Assembly (NCBI GenBank): GCA_027081355.1
Contig: JALWKP010000167.1
Span: forward strand, 1-32,031
Length of the DNA: 32,031 bases
Reading direction: 5' to 3'
DNA from: Campylobacteraceae bacterium
GTDB lineage: Bacteria > Campylobacterota > Campylobacteria > Campylobacterales > Sulfurovaceae
Shown here: positions 7,465 through 15,691 of the stretch, piece after piece
How the letters are laid out: every line of letters starts with the position of its first letter
Numbering within the stretch: position 1 is the stretch's first letter
Notes under the pieces: generated by a model
Told to the model about the DNA's origin: nothing
What the model saw: only the letters and a program-made list of their open reading frames with translations
Databases searched by the model: none
Translations under genes and position numbers: made by a program

Positions 7465-8178
7465 ATGGGATTAATACGAAGTATTATAAATGATTTTAAA
7501 ACAGTTAAAAAAAATGACCCTGCTTTAAAATCCAATTTTGAACTTATTTTTAACTATCCAGGCGTGTGGGCGCTTTTTTTTTATAGGATTTCACATTCAT
7601 TATACGGTTTGGGTTTGCGTTTTTTGCCCCGTTTAATTTCTGCAATCGGGCAGTTTTTGACAATGGTAGATATTCATCCCGGTGCAAAAATAGGACAGGG
7701 AGTTTTTATTGACCACGCTATGGGGGTAGTTATAGGAGAAACAGCAGAAGTTGGCAATAACGTTTTGATTTACCAGCAAGTTACTTTAGGCGGAGTGAGC
7801 TTGTCGCAGGGCAAGCGCCACCCGACAATAGAAGACAATGTAACAATAGGAGCGGGTGCAAAAATATTAGGCAATATTACAATAGGTAAAGATGCTAAAA
7901 TCGGTGCAAATTCTGTAGTTATAAAAGATGTTCCGCCCGAATGCACTGCTGTGGGAGTGCCAGCACACATTGCAAAAAGGGTTGATAATAAAGAACCGCT
8001 TCGGCATAATATTATGCCCGATATTGAAAAAGAACTGTTTAATTATTTGTTAGAAAGAATAGAATTGCTAGAAAATGCCATTAAAAAGAACGATTTAAAT
8101 ATTTTAGATACAAAAGAAAAAGAGTTAAACAGCATTAAAGCCGACTTTATTAAAGCAATGAGAAAAAGGGATGATTGA
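7465..8178 (+). CDS. cysE: Serine O-acetyltransferase
   Basis: Transfers acetyl from acetyl-CoA to serine, giving O-acetylserine for cysteine synthesis; cytosolic. The N-terminal helical region leads into a left-handed beta-helix of hexapeptide repeats from about residue 70 (DIHPGAKIGQGVFIDH), with the catalytic region HAMGVVIGETAEVG and the loop QGKRHPTI, and ends with GVPAHIAKR plus a charged C-terminal helix. At 237 residues it is slightly shorter than the enterobacterial form. ATG directly follows the speA stop. The stop codon sits at the beginning of a heptad-type intergenic sequence (GATGATTGAGGATTTAGGG). Confidence 0.95.
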   Translation: MGLIRSIINDFKTVKKNDPALKSNFELIFNYPGVWALFFYRISHSLYGLGLRFLPRLISAIGQFLTMVDIHPGAKIGQGVFIDHAMGVVIGETAEVGNNVLIYQQVTLGGVSLSQGKRHPTIEDNVTIGAGAKILGNITIGKDAKIGANSVVIKDVPPECTAVGVPAHIAKRVDNKEPLRHNIMPDIEKELFNYLLERIELLENAIKKNDLNILDTKEKELNSIKADFIKAMRKRDD

Positions 8179-8373
8179 GGATTTAGGGTGCAGATTATTG
8201 TTGTTGAGTTTAATCATTGCTTAGCCTCTTGTTGTTTTTGTGAAAGAGGGATAGAAATGAATTAAGAAACATCGAAAATGAAACATTCTCAAAGAGATTG
8301 CAAGCATAAGAGTTTCTTAAACTTTTTTTATTACTGCAATTTGATAATTGTAAGGTTTCTCCCATGCAAAGCT
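8179..8373. other. Intergenic gap between cysE and the M15 gene
   Basis: No gene is seen. The left edge holds two GAGGATT/TAGGGTG heptads. A 9-bp inverted repeat, TTAAGAAAC (8262-8270) / GTTTCTTAA (8312-8320), is followed by a T-run at 8323-8330 and could be a weak terminator for speA-cysE. Confidence 0.35.
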
Positions 8374-9009
8374 TTATTTCTTATCAAAATGCTGATAATC
8401 TTTACAGCATCTGAAATCTCCGCCCCAGCGCCAGCCTAGTGACTTAAAAATATTAACAATAGCATCGCCTCTTAAAATAAGCGCTCTTTGCGCTGCGCTG
8501 CTGCCGCTTCTGATTCTGCTTAGATATTTGTAAGAACCTTTATGCGAAGTTCGTCCGCTTTTAGAGACATAAGGGTTTTCTAGCGGATTAATATCGATTG
8601 CTTTGCCGTAACTGTGCAGCGACCATCTGTTTGTTCCTGCAACAGGGCGGCAATTAAAAGCCGAGGTGTTATCTGCTTCGATAGATGCAAAATCGCTTCC
8701 GCCGTAATTGCTTACAAGCTGCATTTTTCTAATAGGGTATTTTATCTCGTAAAGTTTTTTAAAAGCATACACAACATCATTTGCTACGGCTTTGTTTACT
8801 ACCATTTCGCCTATATGCTCTTTGCCGTCAAAACCGATATAGCTTAAGTTTAAATAACGCAAACTCTCAAGCCCGACAGGGCACCCATTGCGGTAAGAAC
8901 CGCCATTTATCATTCTGCTCTTAATTTTTGGGGTAATGGGAGAAATAGAGTAATTAAAAGATGCAAATGCCAAAGACCCCGCACTTAACATTATTATAAG
9001 TAATTTCAT
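8374..9009 (-). CDS. Secreted M15-family (VanY-like) peptidase
   Basis: Predicted periplasmic zinc peptidase acting on peptidoglycan cross-bridges or stem peptides. The first 16 residues form a short signal peptide (MKLLIIMLSAGSLAFA). The M15 metal ligands are visible: the S-x-H-x-x-G-x-A-x-D motif in SLHSYGKAID, and the terminal histidine in DYQHFDK, preceded by GWRWGGDF. The upstream stretch NTSAFNCR is also typical of this branch. 211 residues, ATG at 9009 with AAAGGAT seven bases upstream. Monocistronic. Whether it is a D,D-carboxypeptidase or an L-alanyl-D-glutamate endopeptidase cannot be told from sequence. Confidence 0.82.
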   Translation of the reverse strand: MKLLIIMLSAGSLAFASFNYSISPITPKIKSRMINGGSYRNGCPVGLESLRYLNLSYIGFDGKEHIGEMVVNKAVANDVVYAFKKLYEIKYPIRKMQLVSNYGGSDFASIEADNTSAFNCRPVAGTNRWSLHSYGKAIDINPLENPYVSKSGRTSHKGSYKYLSRIRSGSSAAQRALILRGDAIVNIFKSLGWRWGGDFRCCKDYQHFDKK

Positions 9010-9030
9010 TTTAAATCCTTTCTTTAATTA

Positions 9031-9171
9031 AAGCTTAGAGCCAAGAGCTAAGAGCTTAGAGCTAACAAGGTGCGGCTAATGCCGCGTTTTAATATTTGCG
9101 GCTTTGCCGCTTAAAAAAAGCGAAGCTACCTTATTAGCTCTATGCTCTTGGCTCTTGGCTTCTTAGCTTTA
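9031..9171. repeat. Heptad-repeat element, GAGCTTA family, second copy
   Basis: The left arm is made of 7-mers of the type AAGCTTA, GAGCCAA, GAGCTAA, GAGCTTA, GAGCTAA; the right arm of TAGCTCT, ATGCTCT, TGGCTCT. The core is nearly identical to that at 2480-2530 (shared TAATATTTGCGGCTTTGCCG). It fills the divergent gap between the M15 gene and the nuclease gene. Confidence 0.85.
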
Positions 9172-9223
9172 TTTTAAACATATTCTACCATAATCTAAGT
9201 TGCTATTAGATAGAATATTTATT

Positions 9224-10843
9224 ATGAAAAAGTTAGCTTTACTTCCGATTATTCCTTTTATACTGCATTCAACCGAGCTGAAAATTGCTACATATAATGT
9301 AGAAAATCTTTTTGATGATGTGAAAAACGGTAGCGAATACGAAGAGTTTATACCCGGACATCATAATTGGACAGAACAGATTTTAGAAAAAAAACTGCAA
9401 CACACAAGCCGTGTAATTTGTGATTTAAATGCCGATGTGATAGGGCTTGAAGAGGTAGAAAACGACAGGGCTTTAAAACTTTTGCAAGATAAACTTAACC
9501 GCCAAGGGTGTAAATATCCTTATAGTGCAATAACCCATAAAAGGGGTTCTGCAATAGAGGTTGCACTGCTTTCTAAGGTAAATTTTATTCATAAAACAGA
9601 TATAAAAGTAAGTAATTCTAAAAGAGACAGAGATATATTGGTAGCAGAGCTTAAAACCAAACCAAAGCTTACTATTTTTGTAAACCATTGGCGTTCCAAA
9701 TCTGCACCCGAGAGTGAGCGGGTGAAATATGCAAAAGCTCTTATAAAAAGAATAAGAAAAATGCCTCCTGATAGCGAGTATATAATTTTGGGAGATTTTA
9801 ACAGCGAATATAATGAGTGCGAAAATCTTTTGCCAAAATATAACGATACAAATGGAACTTGCGGGATTGATACTATTTTGCATACATACAGCAACGGCAG
9901 GCTTATAAGGTTAAGAGATAAGAAAATAGGCGGTTTTCATTTATATAATTTGTGGAGCCAATTGCCGGCTCATAGACGCTGGAGCCACGATTATCACGGT
10001 AAAAAAGGTGCGATTGATTCTATTATTATTCCGCCTGCATTAATAGATAATAAAGGCTGGTTTTATGAAAAAGGGAGTTTTGGGGTTTTTAAAAAGAGTT
10101 ATCTGTTTTTAAGAAACAAAAAAGGTTTCTTAAACAGATGGGAGTATAAAAATTTTAAACATACCGGCAGAGGGTATTCCGACCACTTGCCTATATATGC
10201 AGTTTTTGCAAATTCTAAAAAGAAAGAGTTGAAACACGAAACCCTTTTAGATAAATTCTGGAAGCTTTTTTTACCTTCAAAAAAAGAGAATAAAAAAAGT
10301 GCAGAGTTGAAAGTAATGACAGTTAATGAATTAGCAAATATAAATTATTTGAAAAACCCTGTAATCTTAAAAGATGCCTGTGTTGTATATAAAAGAGGCG
10401 ATTTTGGCGTAGTAAAATCTTTTGCTAATTCAAAGTCTATAACGCTTTATAAGAGTGCAGGCGGTTTGAAAGAGGGTAAATGCTATGATTTTAAAGTTTA
10501 TAAAAAGAAAAAATATTACAAAATAGATGAAATTACGGATTTGGATATTATAAAAGAAAAAAAGGGTATAAATGTTGAAAAGTTTATACCTAAATTCAGC
10601 GGAGCCCTTATGCAAAAAGATAAGAGTAATTTGGGCGAAATGGTTAAAAATATAAAAGGTATTTACAGAAACGGTTACATAACTGTTGATAATAGCAGCT
10701 ATAAGCTTTACTTAAAACAGAAAAAAAGAGGACTTTTAAAAAAAGAGAGCTATTTATACATAAAAAAAGCTCAAATAGGGTATTATAAGGGCGAAAAAGA
10801 GTTGGTTGTCCACTCTTTAGAAGATATTAGCAAGGAAAACTAA
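9224..10843 (+). CDS. Secreted endonuclease/exonuclease/phosphatase-family protein
   Basis: Metal-dependent phosphodiesterase or nuclease of the EEP (DNase I-like) fold, predicted exported. From ATG 9224 it begins with a short signal peptide (MKKLALLPIIPFILHST), then ATYNVENLFDD (N25), GLEEVEN with the metal-binding Glu, NHWRSK, LGDFNSE, DSIIIP and the closing SDHLPIYAVF at about residue 320. The rest, about 200 residues rich in Lys and Tyr, follows no motif I recognise and is an additional C-terminal region of unknown role. The frame is open eight codons further up, but that start would put charged residues before the signal peptide. No strong ribosome-binding site is seen. Its stop overlaps the hemJ start by one base. 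The substrate cannot be predicted. Confidence 0.82.
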   Translation: MKKLALLPIIPFILHSTELKIATYNVENLFDDVKNGSEYEEFIPGHHNWTEQILEKKLQHTSRVICDLNADVIGLEEVENDRALKLLQDKLNRQGCKYPYSAITHKRGSAIEVALLSKVNFIHKTDIKVSNSKRDRDILVAELKTKPKLTIFVNHWRSKSAPESERVKYAKALIKRIRKMPPDSEYIILGDFNSEYNECENLLPKYNDTNGTCGIDTILHTYSNGRLIRLRDKKIGGFHLYNLWSQLPAHRRWSHDYHGKKGAIDSIIIPPALIDNKGWFYEKGSFGVFKKSYLFLRNKKGFLNRWEYKNFKHTGRGYSDHLPIYAVFANSKKKELKHETLLDKFWKLFLPSKKENKKSAELKVMTVNELANINYLKNPVILKDACVVYKRGDFGVVKSFANSKSITLYKSAGGLKEGKCYDFKVYKKKKYYKIDEITDLDIIKEKKGINVEKFIPKFSGALMQKDKSNLGEMVKNIKGIYRNGYITVDNSSYKLYLKQKKRGLLKKESYLYIKKAQIGYYKGEKELVVHSLEDISKEN

Positions 10844-11277
10844 TGGAGTATTTTAATTGGATTTTAGCATTTCATGTAATGAGTTTTGTAAGCTGGATGG
10901 CAATGCTGTTTTATCAGCCAAGACTATATGTTTACCATAGCGAAAATGCCGATAACAAGGGTTTTGTTGAAGTAGTTGAAATTCAAGAGTATAAATTGAT
11001 AAAATATATCGGCACACCCGCAATGTGGGCTACAATTTTAAGCGGGCTGACAATGATATATTTAAAATACGGCACTGCGATTCCAACTTGGCTGATTGCA
11101 AAATTAATTTTAGCAGCATTTTTAATTGCCTACCATTTTTCGCTAGAAGTGCACAGAAAAAAATTAAAAGAAAACCCGCACTATAAACCGGGAAAATTTT
11201 ACCGCTTTTATAATGAAGTGCCTACTTTGATTATGATAGGAATTGTAATTTTTGTTGTTATTAAGCCTTGGCAGTGA
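10843..11277 (+). CDS. hemJ: Protoporphyrinogen IX oxidase HemJ
   Basis: Membrane haem-containing oxidase converting protoporphyrinogen IX to protoporphyrin IX in organisms without HemG/HemY. 144 residues, four hydrophobic segments, with the family's signature stretches: H11 in AFHVMSF, MLFYQPRLYVYH, and RFYNEVPTLIMIGIVIFVVIKP at the C-terminus. The start ATG overlaps the stop of the preceding nuclease gene by one base, so translation is coupled although functions appear unrelated. Together with hemD at the left this is the second haem-synthesis gene in the window. Heptad repeats start directly after its stop. Confidence 0.93.
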   Translation: MEYFNWILAFHVMSFVSWMAMLFYQPRLYVYHSENADNKGFVEVVEIQEYKLIKYIGTPAMWATILSGLTMIYLKYGTAIPTWLIAKLILAAFLIAYHFSLEVHRKKLKENPHYKPGKFYRFYNEVPTLIMIGIVIFVVIKPWQ

Positions 11278-11310
11278 GAGTTGAGGTTTGAGGATTTAGG
11301 ATTTAGGATG
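11275..11310. repeat. GAGGTTT-type heptads after the hemJ stop
   Basis: Consecutive 7-mers GAGGTTT, GAGGATT, TAGGATT, TAGGATG begin within a few bases of the hemJ stop. Only one arm is present; the GTCATTCTGAGCG hairpin follows directly. Confidence 0.65.
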
Positions 11311-11324
11311 AAGATTGATATGCA

Positions 11325-11396
11325 GTCATTCTGAGCGCAGCGAAGAATCTATTTTAGTGCAGTTTTATCTAGATTCTTCGCTACGCTCAGAGTGAC
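11325..11396. repeat. GTCATTCTGAGCG hairpin element
   Basis: Near-perfect inverted repeat: 26-base arms beginning GTCATTCTGAGCG and ending AGAGTGAC, separated by about 20 bases. Same family as at 2396-2421/2571-2595 and 17,869-17,939. It may double as a terminator for hemJ. Confidence 0.85.
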
Positions 11397-11516
11397 AAAG
11401 AGGCTAATTTTTCTTTTGTCCCATAGTCTCAGCTTTAGGATGCATATTTAGAATTATGGCAAATAAAGAAAGTTGTTTTTGTTTATATCTATGCAACTGT
11501 GCCGCACAATCTAAAG
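11397..11516. other. Intergenic stretch, nothing recognised
   Basis: About 120 bases between the hairpin element and the next gene. No frame, hairpin or repeat that I can support. Confidence 0.4.
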
Positions 11517-12011
11517 CTACTTGCACTCCTTAGGCACTTTAATCCAAAAGGTTAAATTTAATCTTTTGTGGAGAGTATGTTTTATATTATGATACTCAAA
11601 TATTCTTACTGTTTTTAAGTAACTGTCTAAAAATTTGTCATCTTTAAACCATGTGTATTCAAATTCATATTTGCCTTTTAAAATATGCGGTAAATCGGCT
11701 CTGTAATACCGTCCCGGCTCTAAAGTTATAGGTTTAAATTTATCTTTAGTAATATCTTTTTTATACGGATTGGAGTAATTTTTAATCTTTAAAGAGCAAA
11801 TAGTTGAAGGATTTTTAGCATACAGGGCGATTGTAACTTCTGTTTTTTTGCCGATATTTAATCCGCCGATTTTGTTTGCAGCCATAATTACAGGCAAATT
11901 CCAATCTGTCTGGGCAACAGCAAAAATAGATAGTATGGAAAATATAATTACTTTTTTAATGACATATCCTTTCTTTTTTTTAATTTTAACATATAAACCG
12001 ATAGAAATCAA
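11517..12011 (-). CDS. Hypothetical secreted protein, uncertain start
   Basis: Not recognised. The mature part is about 130 residues, with no motif I know and an alternating pattern suggestive of a beta-sandwich; it ends in a Lys/Cys-containing tail (PKECK). A signal peptide is clear (KKVIIFSILSIFAVAQ). The frame opens with TTG at 12,011, which has no ribosome-binding site and places 20 charged residues before the signal peptide. A good AAAGGA lies upstream of an in-frame ATT at 11,960 that would start exactly at the signal peptide (IKKVII), and a plausible -10 (TTAAAAT) lies at about 11,990, downstream of the TTG. So the true start may be the rare codon ATT at 11,960, giving about 147 residues. 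It is transcribed divergently from the Mla operon. Confidence 0.6.
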   Translation of the reverse strand: MISIGLYVKIKKKKGYVIKKVIIFSILSIFAVAQTDWNLPVIMAANKIGGLNIGKKTEVTIALYAKNPSTICSLKIKNYSNPYKKDITKDKFKPITLEPGRYYRADLPHILKGKYEFEYTWFKDDKFLDSYLKTVRIFEYHNIKHTLHKRLNLTFWIKVPKECK

Positions 12012-12022
12012 ATTTTTTTTGA

Positions 12023-12028
12023 TATAAT
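12023..12028 (+). promoter_or_regulatory. -10 box of the Mla/Mce operon, very close to the start codon
   Basis: TATAAT preceded by a T-run. It ends seven bases before the ATG at 12,036, so transcription would begin at or next to the start codon, implying a leaderless or nearly leaderless mRNA; no ribosome-binding site is seen either. Confidence 0.5.
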
Positions 12029-12035
12029 CATAGTT

Positions 12036-13148
12036 ATGGGGTTTGCAAAATATGAATTGATTGATAAAAATGATACTTCTTATCTTAAATGTTATGGCAT
12101 TTGGCGCGTTGGCACAATAGATAAAATAGAAAAGAAATTGCTCAAATTAAAAAACAGCAAAAATTTAACAATTGATGCAAAAGATATAAAAGATTTAGAC
12201 AGCAGCGGTGCTTTGCTTCTTTTTTTGCTTCAAAAAAACGTGCAGGATAGGGGCAAAAAAGCTGAAATTATTAATTTAAGCCCAAAGCATAAGCGTCTTT
12301 TAGAAATAGTAAAGAATAATTTTATTCAAAACGGCAAAGATTTTAAAACTAAAAGAAGTTTTTTAGAAGCTGTTGGCAAGAGTGTGATTGATGTAATTAA
12401 TTATTTAATAGATTTTGTAGGATTTATCGGCGAGCTTTTTGTATATACATTAAGTATGTTTAAAAATCCTAAAAACTTTAGGTTTAAAGAGACGGTTTAT
12501 TTTATTCAAAGTGCAGGTATAAGCGCGCTGCCTATAATTGGAATGACCTCTTTTTTAGTCGGGGTCGTAATAGCTTATCAAACTATTGTGCAGCTTAATA
12601 AGTTTGGAGCGGATATTTTTGTTGTTGATGCAAGCGCAATATCTATAACAAGGGAATTGGGTCCTATGATTACCGCTATTGTTGTAGCAGGAAGAAGCGC
12701 ATCTTCTTTTACAGCAGAAATCGGGGCTATGAAGCTTACCGAAGAGATTGATGCAATGAAAACGATGGGATTTATGCCTTTTTTCTTTTTGGTAATTCCC
12801 AGAGTGACGGCTTTAATAATATCTTTGCCGATTTTGATATTTTTTTCGGATATGGTAGGGATTTTTGGTTCTATGGTTGCAACAAGAGCGCAAATTGGGC
12901 TCTCTTTTGAAATTTTTATAAACAGGCTTTATGAGGTTTTGGCGCTTAAACATTATATAATAGGCATTGCAAAAGGTCCTTTTTTTGCTATAATAATAGC
13001 ATTAATCGGTGTTTTTCACGGATTGAGAGTCAGCCAGGACACTGAAAGTATTGGCAAAGAGACTACACAAAGTGTGGTAAATGCAATATTTTTTGTTATA
13101 GTTTGCGATGCTTTGTTTTCGATTATTTTTACGGAACTTGGAATATGA
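12036..13148 (+). CDS. mlaE: Mce/Mla-type lipid ABC transporter permease with N-terminal STAS domain
   Basis: Inner-membrane permease of an MCE phospholipid transporter. Residues 1-100 form a STAS-like domain (KNLTIDAKDIKDLDSSGALLLFLLQ is typical), the role played by separate MlaB in enterobacteria; residues about 120-370 are the MlaE domain with hydrophobic segments, the family stretch GPMITAIVVAGRSASSFTAEIGAMK and EEIDAMKTMGF. 370 residues. The start at 12,036 lacks a ribosome-binding site, and a -10 box almost touches it. The next gene starts inside the stop (ATGA), so the operon is tightly coupled: permease, ATPase, MCE protein, lipoprotein. No MlaC-like periplasmic carrier is present here. 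Confidence 0.92.
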   Translation: MGFAKYELIDKNDTSYLKCYGIWRVGTIDKIEKKLLKLKNSKNLTIDAKDIKDLDSSGALLLFLLQKNVQDRGKKAEIINLSPKHKRLLEIVKNNFIQNGKDFKTKRSFLEAVGKSVIDVINYLIDFVGFIGELFVYTLSMFKNPKNFRFKETVYFIQSAGISALPIIGMTSFLVGVVIAYQTIVQLNKFGADIFVVDASAISITRELGPMITAIVVAGRSASSFTAEIGAMKLTEEIDAMKTMGFMPFFFLVIPRVTALIISLPILIFFSDMVGIFGSMVATRAQIGLSFEIFINRLYEVLALKHYIIGIAKGPFFAIIIALIGVFHGLRVSQDTESIGKETTQSVVNAIFFVIVCDALFSIIFTELGI

Positions 13149-13906
13149 AAAGTGTAGTTAAGGTAGAAAATTTAGTTACAAAATTTGGTTCTAAAGTTAT
13201 TCATAATGGGGTTAATTTAGAAATAGAAAGAGGTGAAATTTATGCGATTTTAGGGGAGAGCGGAGCCGGTAAATCGGTGCTGCTTAAAGAGATTATTATG
13301 CTTTTAAAGCCTGCAAGCGGAGATATTTATATTTTTGGGAAAAATATTAAGAATTTGACTGCAAAAGATGAGCAAAGAATAAAAAAAGAGTGGGGCGTTT
13401 TGTTTCAGTTTGGGGCTCTTTTTACCTCTTTGAGTATTGCAAACAATATTGCTTTTTTATTGAAAGAATATACTAAGCTTTCAAAAAAAATGATAGATTA
13501 CATAATTGATGAAAAGCTTGAAATGGTGGGATTGGATGCTAGTGTAAAATATCTTTATCCGCATGAATTAAGCGGCGGGATGATAAAGCGAGCAGCACTT
13601 GCTAGAACATTGGCGCTTGACCCTAAGCTGCTGTTTTTAGATGAACCAACAAGCGGTTTGGATCCTGTGGGTGCGCGGGGATTTGATGAATTAATTTCAA
13701 ATCTTCGTGATATTTTAGATTTAACAATTGTTATGATTACGCATGATTTGGATACAATACATAACATTGTAGATGAAATGTCTATTTTGGCAGATAAAAA
13801 GGTTGTTGCCAGCGGAACATTGGATGAGATTTTAAAATCCAACCATCCTTTTGTGCAAAAATTCTTTAAAAATGAGTATGTAAATACAAGGTTAAGAAAT
13901 GTATGA
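13145..13906 (+). CDS. mlaF: Mce/Mla-type lipid ABC transporter ATPase
   Basis: Cytosolic ATPase that powers lipid movement through the MlaE-type permease. From the ATG at 13,145, which overlaps the permease stop by four bases, it has 253 residues. Walker A is GESGAGKS (residues 37-44), the Q-loop lies in LFQFGALF, the signature motif is LSGGM, and Walker B is LLFLDEPTSGLDP, followed by the switch histidine in MITHD. The FQFGALFTSL segment is typical of the MlaF branch. The frame runs a further 14 codons upstream inside mlaE, but that start has no support. It overlaps the MCE gene by eight bases. Confidence 0.95.
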   Translation: MKSVVKVENLVTKFGSKVIHNGVNLEIERGEIYAILGESGAGKSVLLKEIIMLLKPASGDIYIFGKNIKNLTAKDEQRIKKEWGVLFQFGALFTSLSIANNIAFLLKEYTKLSKKMIDYIIDEKLEMVGLDASVKYLYPHELSGGMIKRAALARTLALDPKLLFLDEPTSGLDPVGARGFDELISNLRDILDLTIVMITHDLDTIHNIVDEMSILADKKVVASGTLDEILKSNHPFVQKFFKNEYVNTRLRNV

Positions 13907-14858
13907 AAAGATAAATTATAAACTTGTTGGTTTATTTGTTTTGCTATTTAGTGCAGCAGCAGTCTATTTTGCATTTTGGCTATCTAAAAGCGGGGTTAAT
14001 AAAAAGAATTATAATTTTTATATTGTTTATTTTACCGAATCTGTTGATGGCTTAAATAAAGATTCTGCAGTTAAACTTAATGGGGTAAATATAGGAAGGG
14101 TAGAGAAAATTTCTGTTGATATAAAAGATATTAAACGGGTTAGGGCGGATATTGCTATATTAAAAAATATAAAAATAACAGACAGTATGTATGCCACCTT
14201 ACAAAGCCAAGGTTTAACGGGACTTAGGTATATAAATATATTAACAGCCGGCAATGAAGGAAAAATAATTAAACCAAACACTGAGAACTCTATAATCAAA
14301 ACAAAAATATCGCTTTTGTCTTCTTTGTCTCAAACTGCTCCAAAAACGCTAGACAAACTTTTAGAATTTAGCCAGAAATTAGATATTTTGTTAAGTAAAA
14401 AGAACGTAGAGAATTTTTCTAAAATTTTAGAAAACGGGGCAAAAGTTACTAAAAAAGCGGCAGATTTAGAAGATAAATTAAGTGTTATTTTGGGCAAAGG
14501 CAATCAGATAAACAGTTTATTAGGTAGTTTTAAAGATTTAAACAGCACGATATATGAATATAAAATATTAGCTAAAAATTCAAATTTGACAGTAAAAATT
14601 ATTAATAAAAAATTACCGGCTTTAATTAATAATATAAATAGAGCAGCAATTAGCATTAAAAAGGTTTCTTCTGTTGTAAATAAAACCATTAAAAGAGGCG
14701 ATTATAATTTAAAAAGAATTTTAAGCCCTGCTTTGAGCGATTTAAAAGAGTTATCTGTAAAATATGAAGAGTTAGGAGATGAGCTTAAAGCATTGGCTCA
14801 AAATCCTGGCGGAAGACTTTTAAACGGTAAAATGCCGCCGAAAGGACCGGGAGAATGA
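13899..14858 (+). CDS. mlaD: MCE-domain (MlaD-like) lipid-binding protein
   Basis: Substrate-binding component, anchored in the inner membrane and forming a ring through which lipids pass. One N-terminal membrane helix (about residues 10-30), then the MCE domain with VDGLNKDSAVKLNGVNIGRV, SQGLTGLRYINI and the usual spacing, then a long helical region to residue 319 with heptad-like leucines, as in longer MCE proteins that span toward the outer membrane. It ends with a Pro/Gly-rich tail. The start overlaps the ATPase gene; the stop overlaps the next start by four bases. Confidence 0.93.
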   Translation: MYEKINYKLVGLFVLLFSAAAVYFAFWLSKSGVNKKNYNFYIVYFTESVDGLNKDSAVKLNGVNIGRVEKISVDIKDIKRVRADIAILKNIKITDSMYATLQSQGLTGLRYINILTAGNEGKIIKPNTENSIIKTKISLLSSLSQTAPKTLDKLLEFSQKLDILLSKKNVENFSKILENGAKVTKKAADLEDKLSVILGKGNQINSLLGSFKDLNSTIYEYKILAKNSNLTVKIINKKLPALINNINRAAISIKKVSSVVNKTIKRGDYNLKRILSPALSDLKELSVKYEELGDELKALAQNPGGRLLNGKMPPKGPGE

Positions 14859-15415
14859 AAAGATTGACAATTATATTAACACTATTACTAGGAGGCTGTT
14901 CTGTCCATAATATAAATAGTTATGATTTGGGCACAAGCAGCATTGTTACGGCACCTAGCAGGTATGAATATAAAGTTTTAAAAGTGGAGTTTCCTTCAGC
15001 ATTAGATGCTTTAGGCAGCAGCAGGATTTATTATAAACGAGACGGTATAACAAGTTATTATTTATACAGTTCTTGGGAGCAGTCGCTTAATAGATTGATT
15101 TATTCTAAATTAATAAAATCTTTAGAGTCTTCGGGGAGTTTTAAAAGCGTAGTAGGGTATAGCAGTTATGCAAAAGCTGATTTGGTGTTGGAAACTCAGA
15201 TTTTAGATTTTTATCATATAGTTAAAGGCGATGAATCTTATGCTGATATAAAATTTTCTGTTAAATTGATAGATGAAAGCAGCGGAAAAATTCTTAAAGA
15301 TAAAATTTACAGCTATAATATCAAGGTAAAAGAGTTAAATGCAAAAGGTTTTATTATCGCAGCTCAAAAAGCGGTAAATATGTTTTTAGAAGATTTGTCT
15401 AGCAGTCTGTTTTAA
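14855..15415 (+). CDS. Lipoprotein of the MCE transporter (PqiC/ABC-type auxiliary family)
   Basis: Outer-membrane or periplasmic lipoprotein thought to receive lipids from the MCE tunnel. A lipobox LLGGC puts the lipidated cysteine at residue 15. The mature part shows the pattern of the ABC transport auxiliary (PqiC-like) family: an early SRYEYKVLKVEFPSAL, the YYKRDGITSYYLYSSW block, and VLETQILDFYHI. 186 residues. It overlaps mlaD by four bases and closes the operon. Exact membrane location is inferred from the family. Confidence 0.85.
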   Translation: MKRLTIILTLLLGGCSVHNINSYDLGTSSIVTAPSRYEYKVLKVEFPSALDALGSSRIYYKRDGITSYYLYSSWEQSLNRLIYSKLIKSLESSGSFKSVVGYSSYAKADLVLETQILDFYHIVKGDESYADIKFSVKLIDESSGKILKDKIYSYNIKVKELNAKGFIIAAQKAVNMFLEDLSSSLF

Positions 15416-15486
15416 AAGTTTTAGTAATTATAAAGCTAAAAGCCAGGTATCCCGTAATTCCTGCGAAAGCAAGAATTAACGGTTTA
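15416..15486. repeat. Short repeat debris left of the MITE
   Basis: Contains two heptads (AAAGCTA, AAAGCCA, from about 15,433) and a decayed palindromic repeat resembling TTCCTGCGAAAGCAAGAAT. The MITE inserted at its right edge. Confidence 0.45.
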
Positions 15487-15651
15487 AGAGACCACCGCAC
15501 AATAGTAAGCCCAAATTACGGCACTATAAAATATCATAAATCAAAAAAATTCCTCTGGGCTTAGCTTTGGTTAGGCTTTCGAGTAATTTTGTTTAATTTC
15601 TGATACTTTCTAGCACCATACTTTTGAACTAACTATTGTGCAGTGGTCTCT
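15487..15651. mobile_element. 165-bp MITE with terminal inverted repeats and TTA target duplication
   Basis: The left end AGAGACCACCGCACAATAGT matches the reverse complement of the right end with a single difference over about 20 bases. Both sides are flanked by TTA (15,484-15,486 and 15,652-15,654), a 3-bp target duplication. The interior has no open frame. The right 65 bp recur at 118-184. The ends (GAGACC...GCACAAT) resemble those of some IS5-type elements, but the parent IS is not in the window. Confidence 0.85.
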
Positions 15652-15691
15652 TTAAGATGTTGAGCCCAAAAAGTATTAACCGCTTAAAAAA

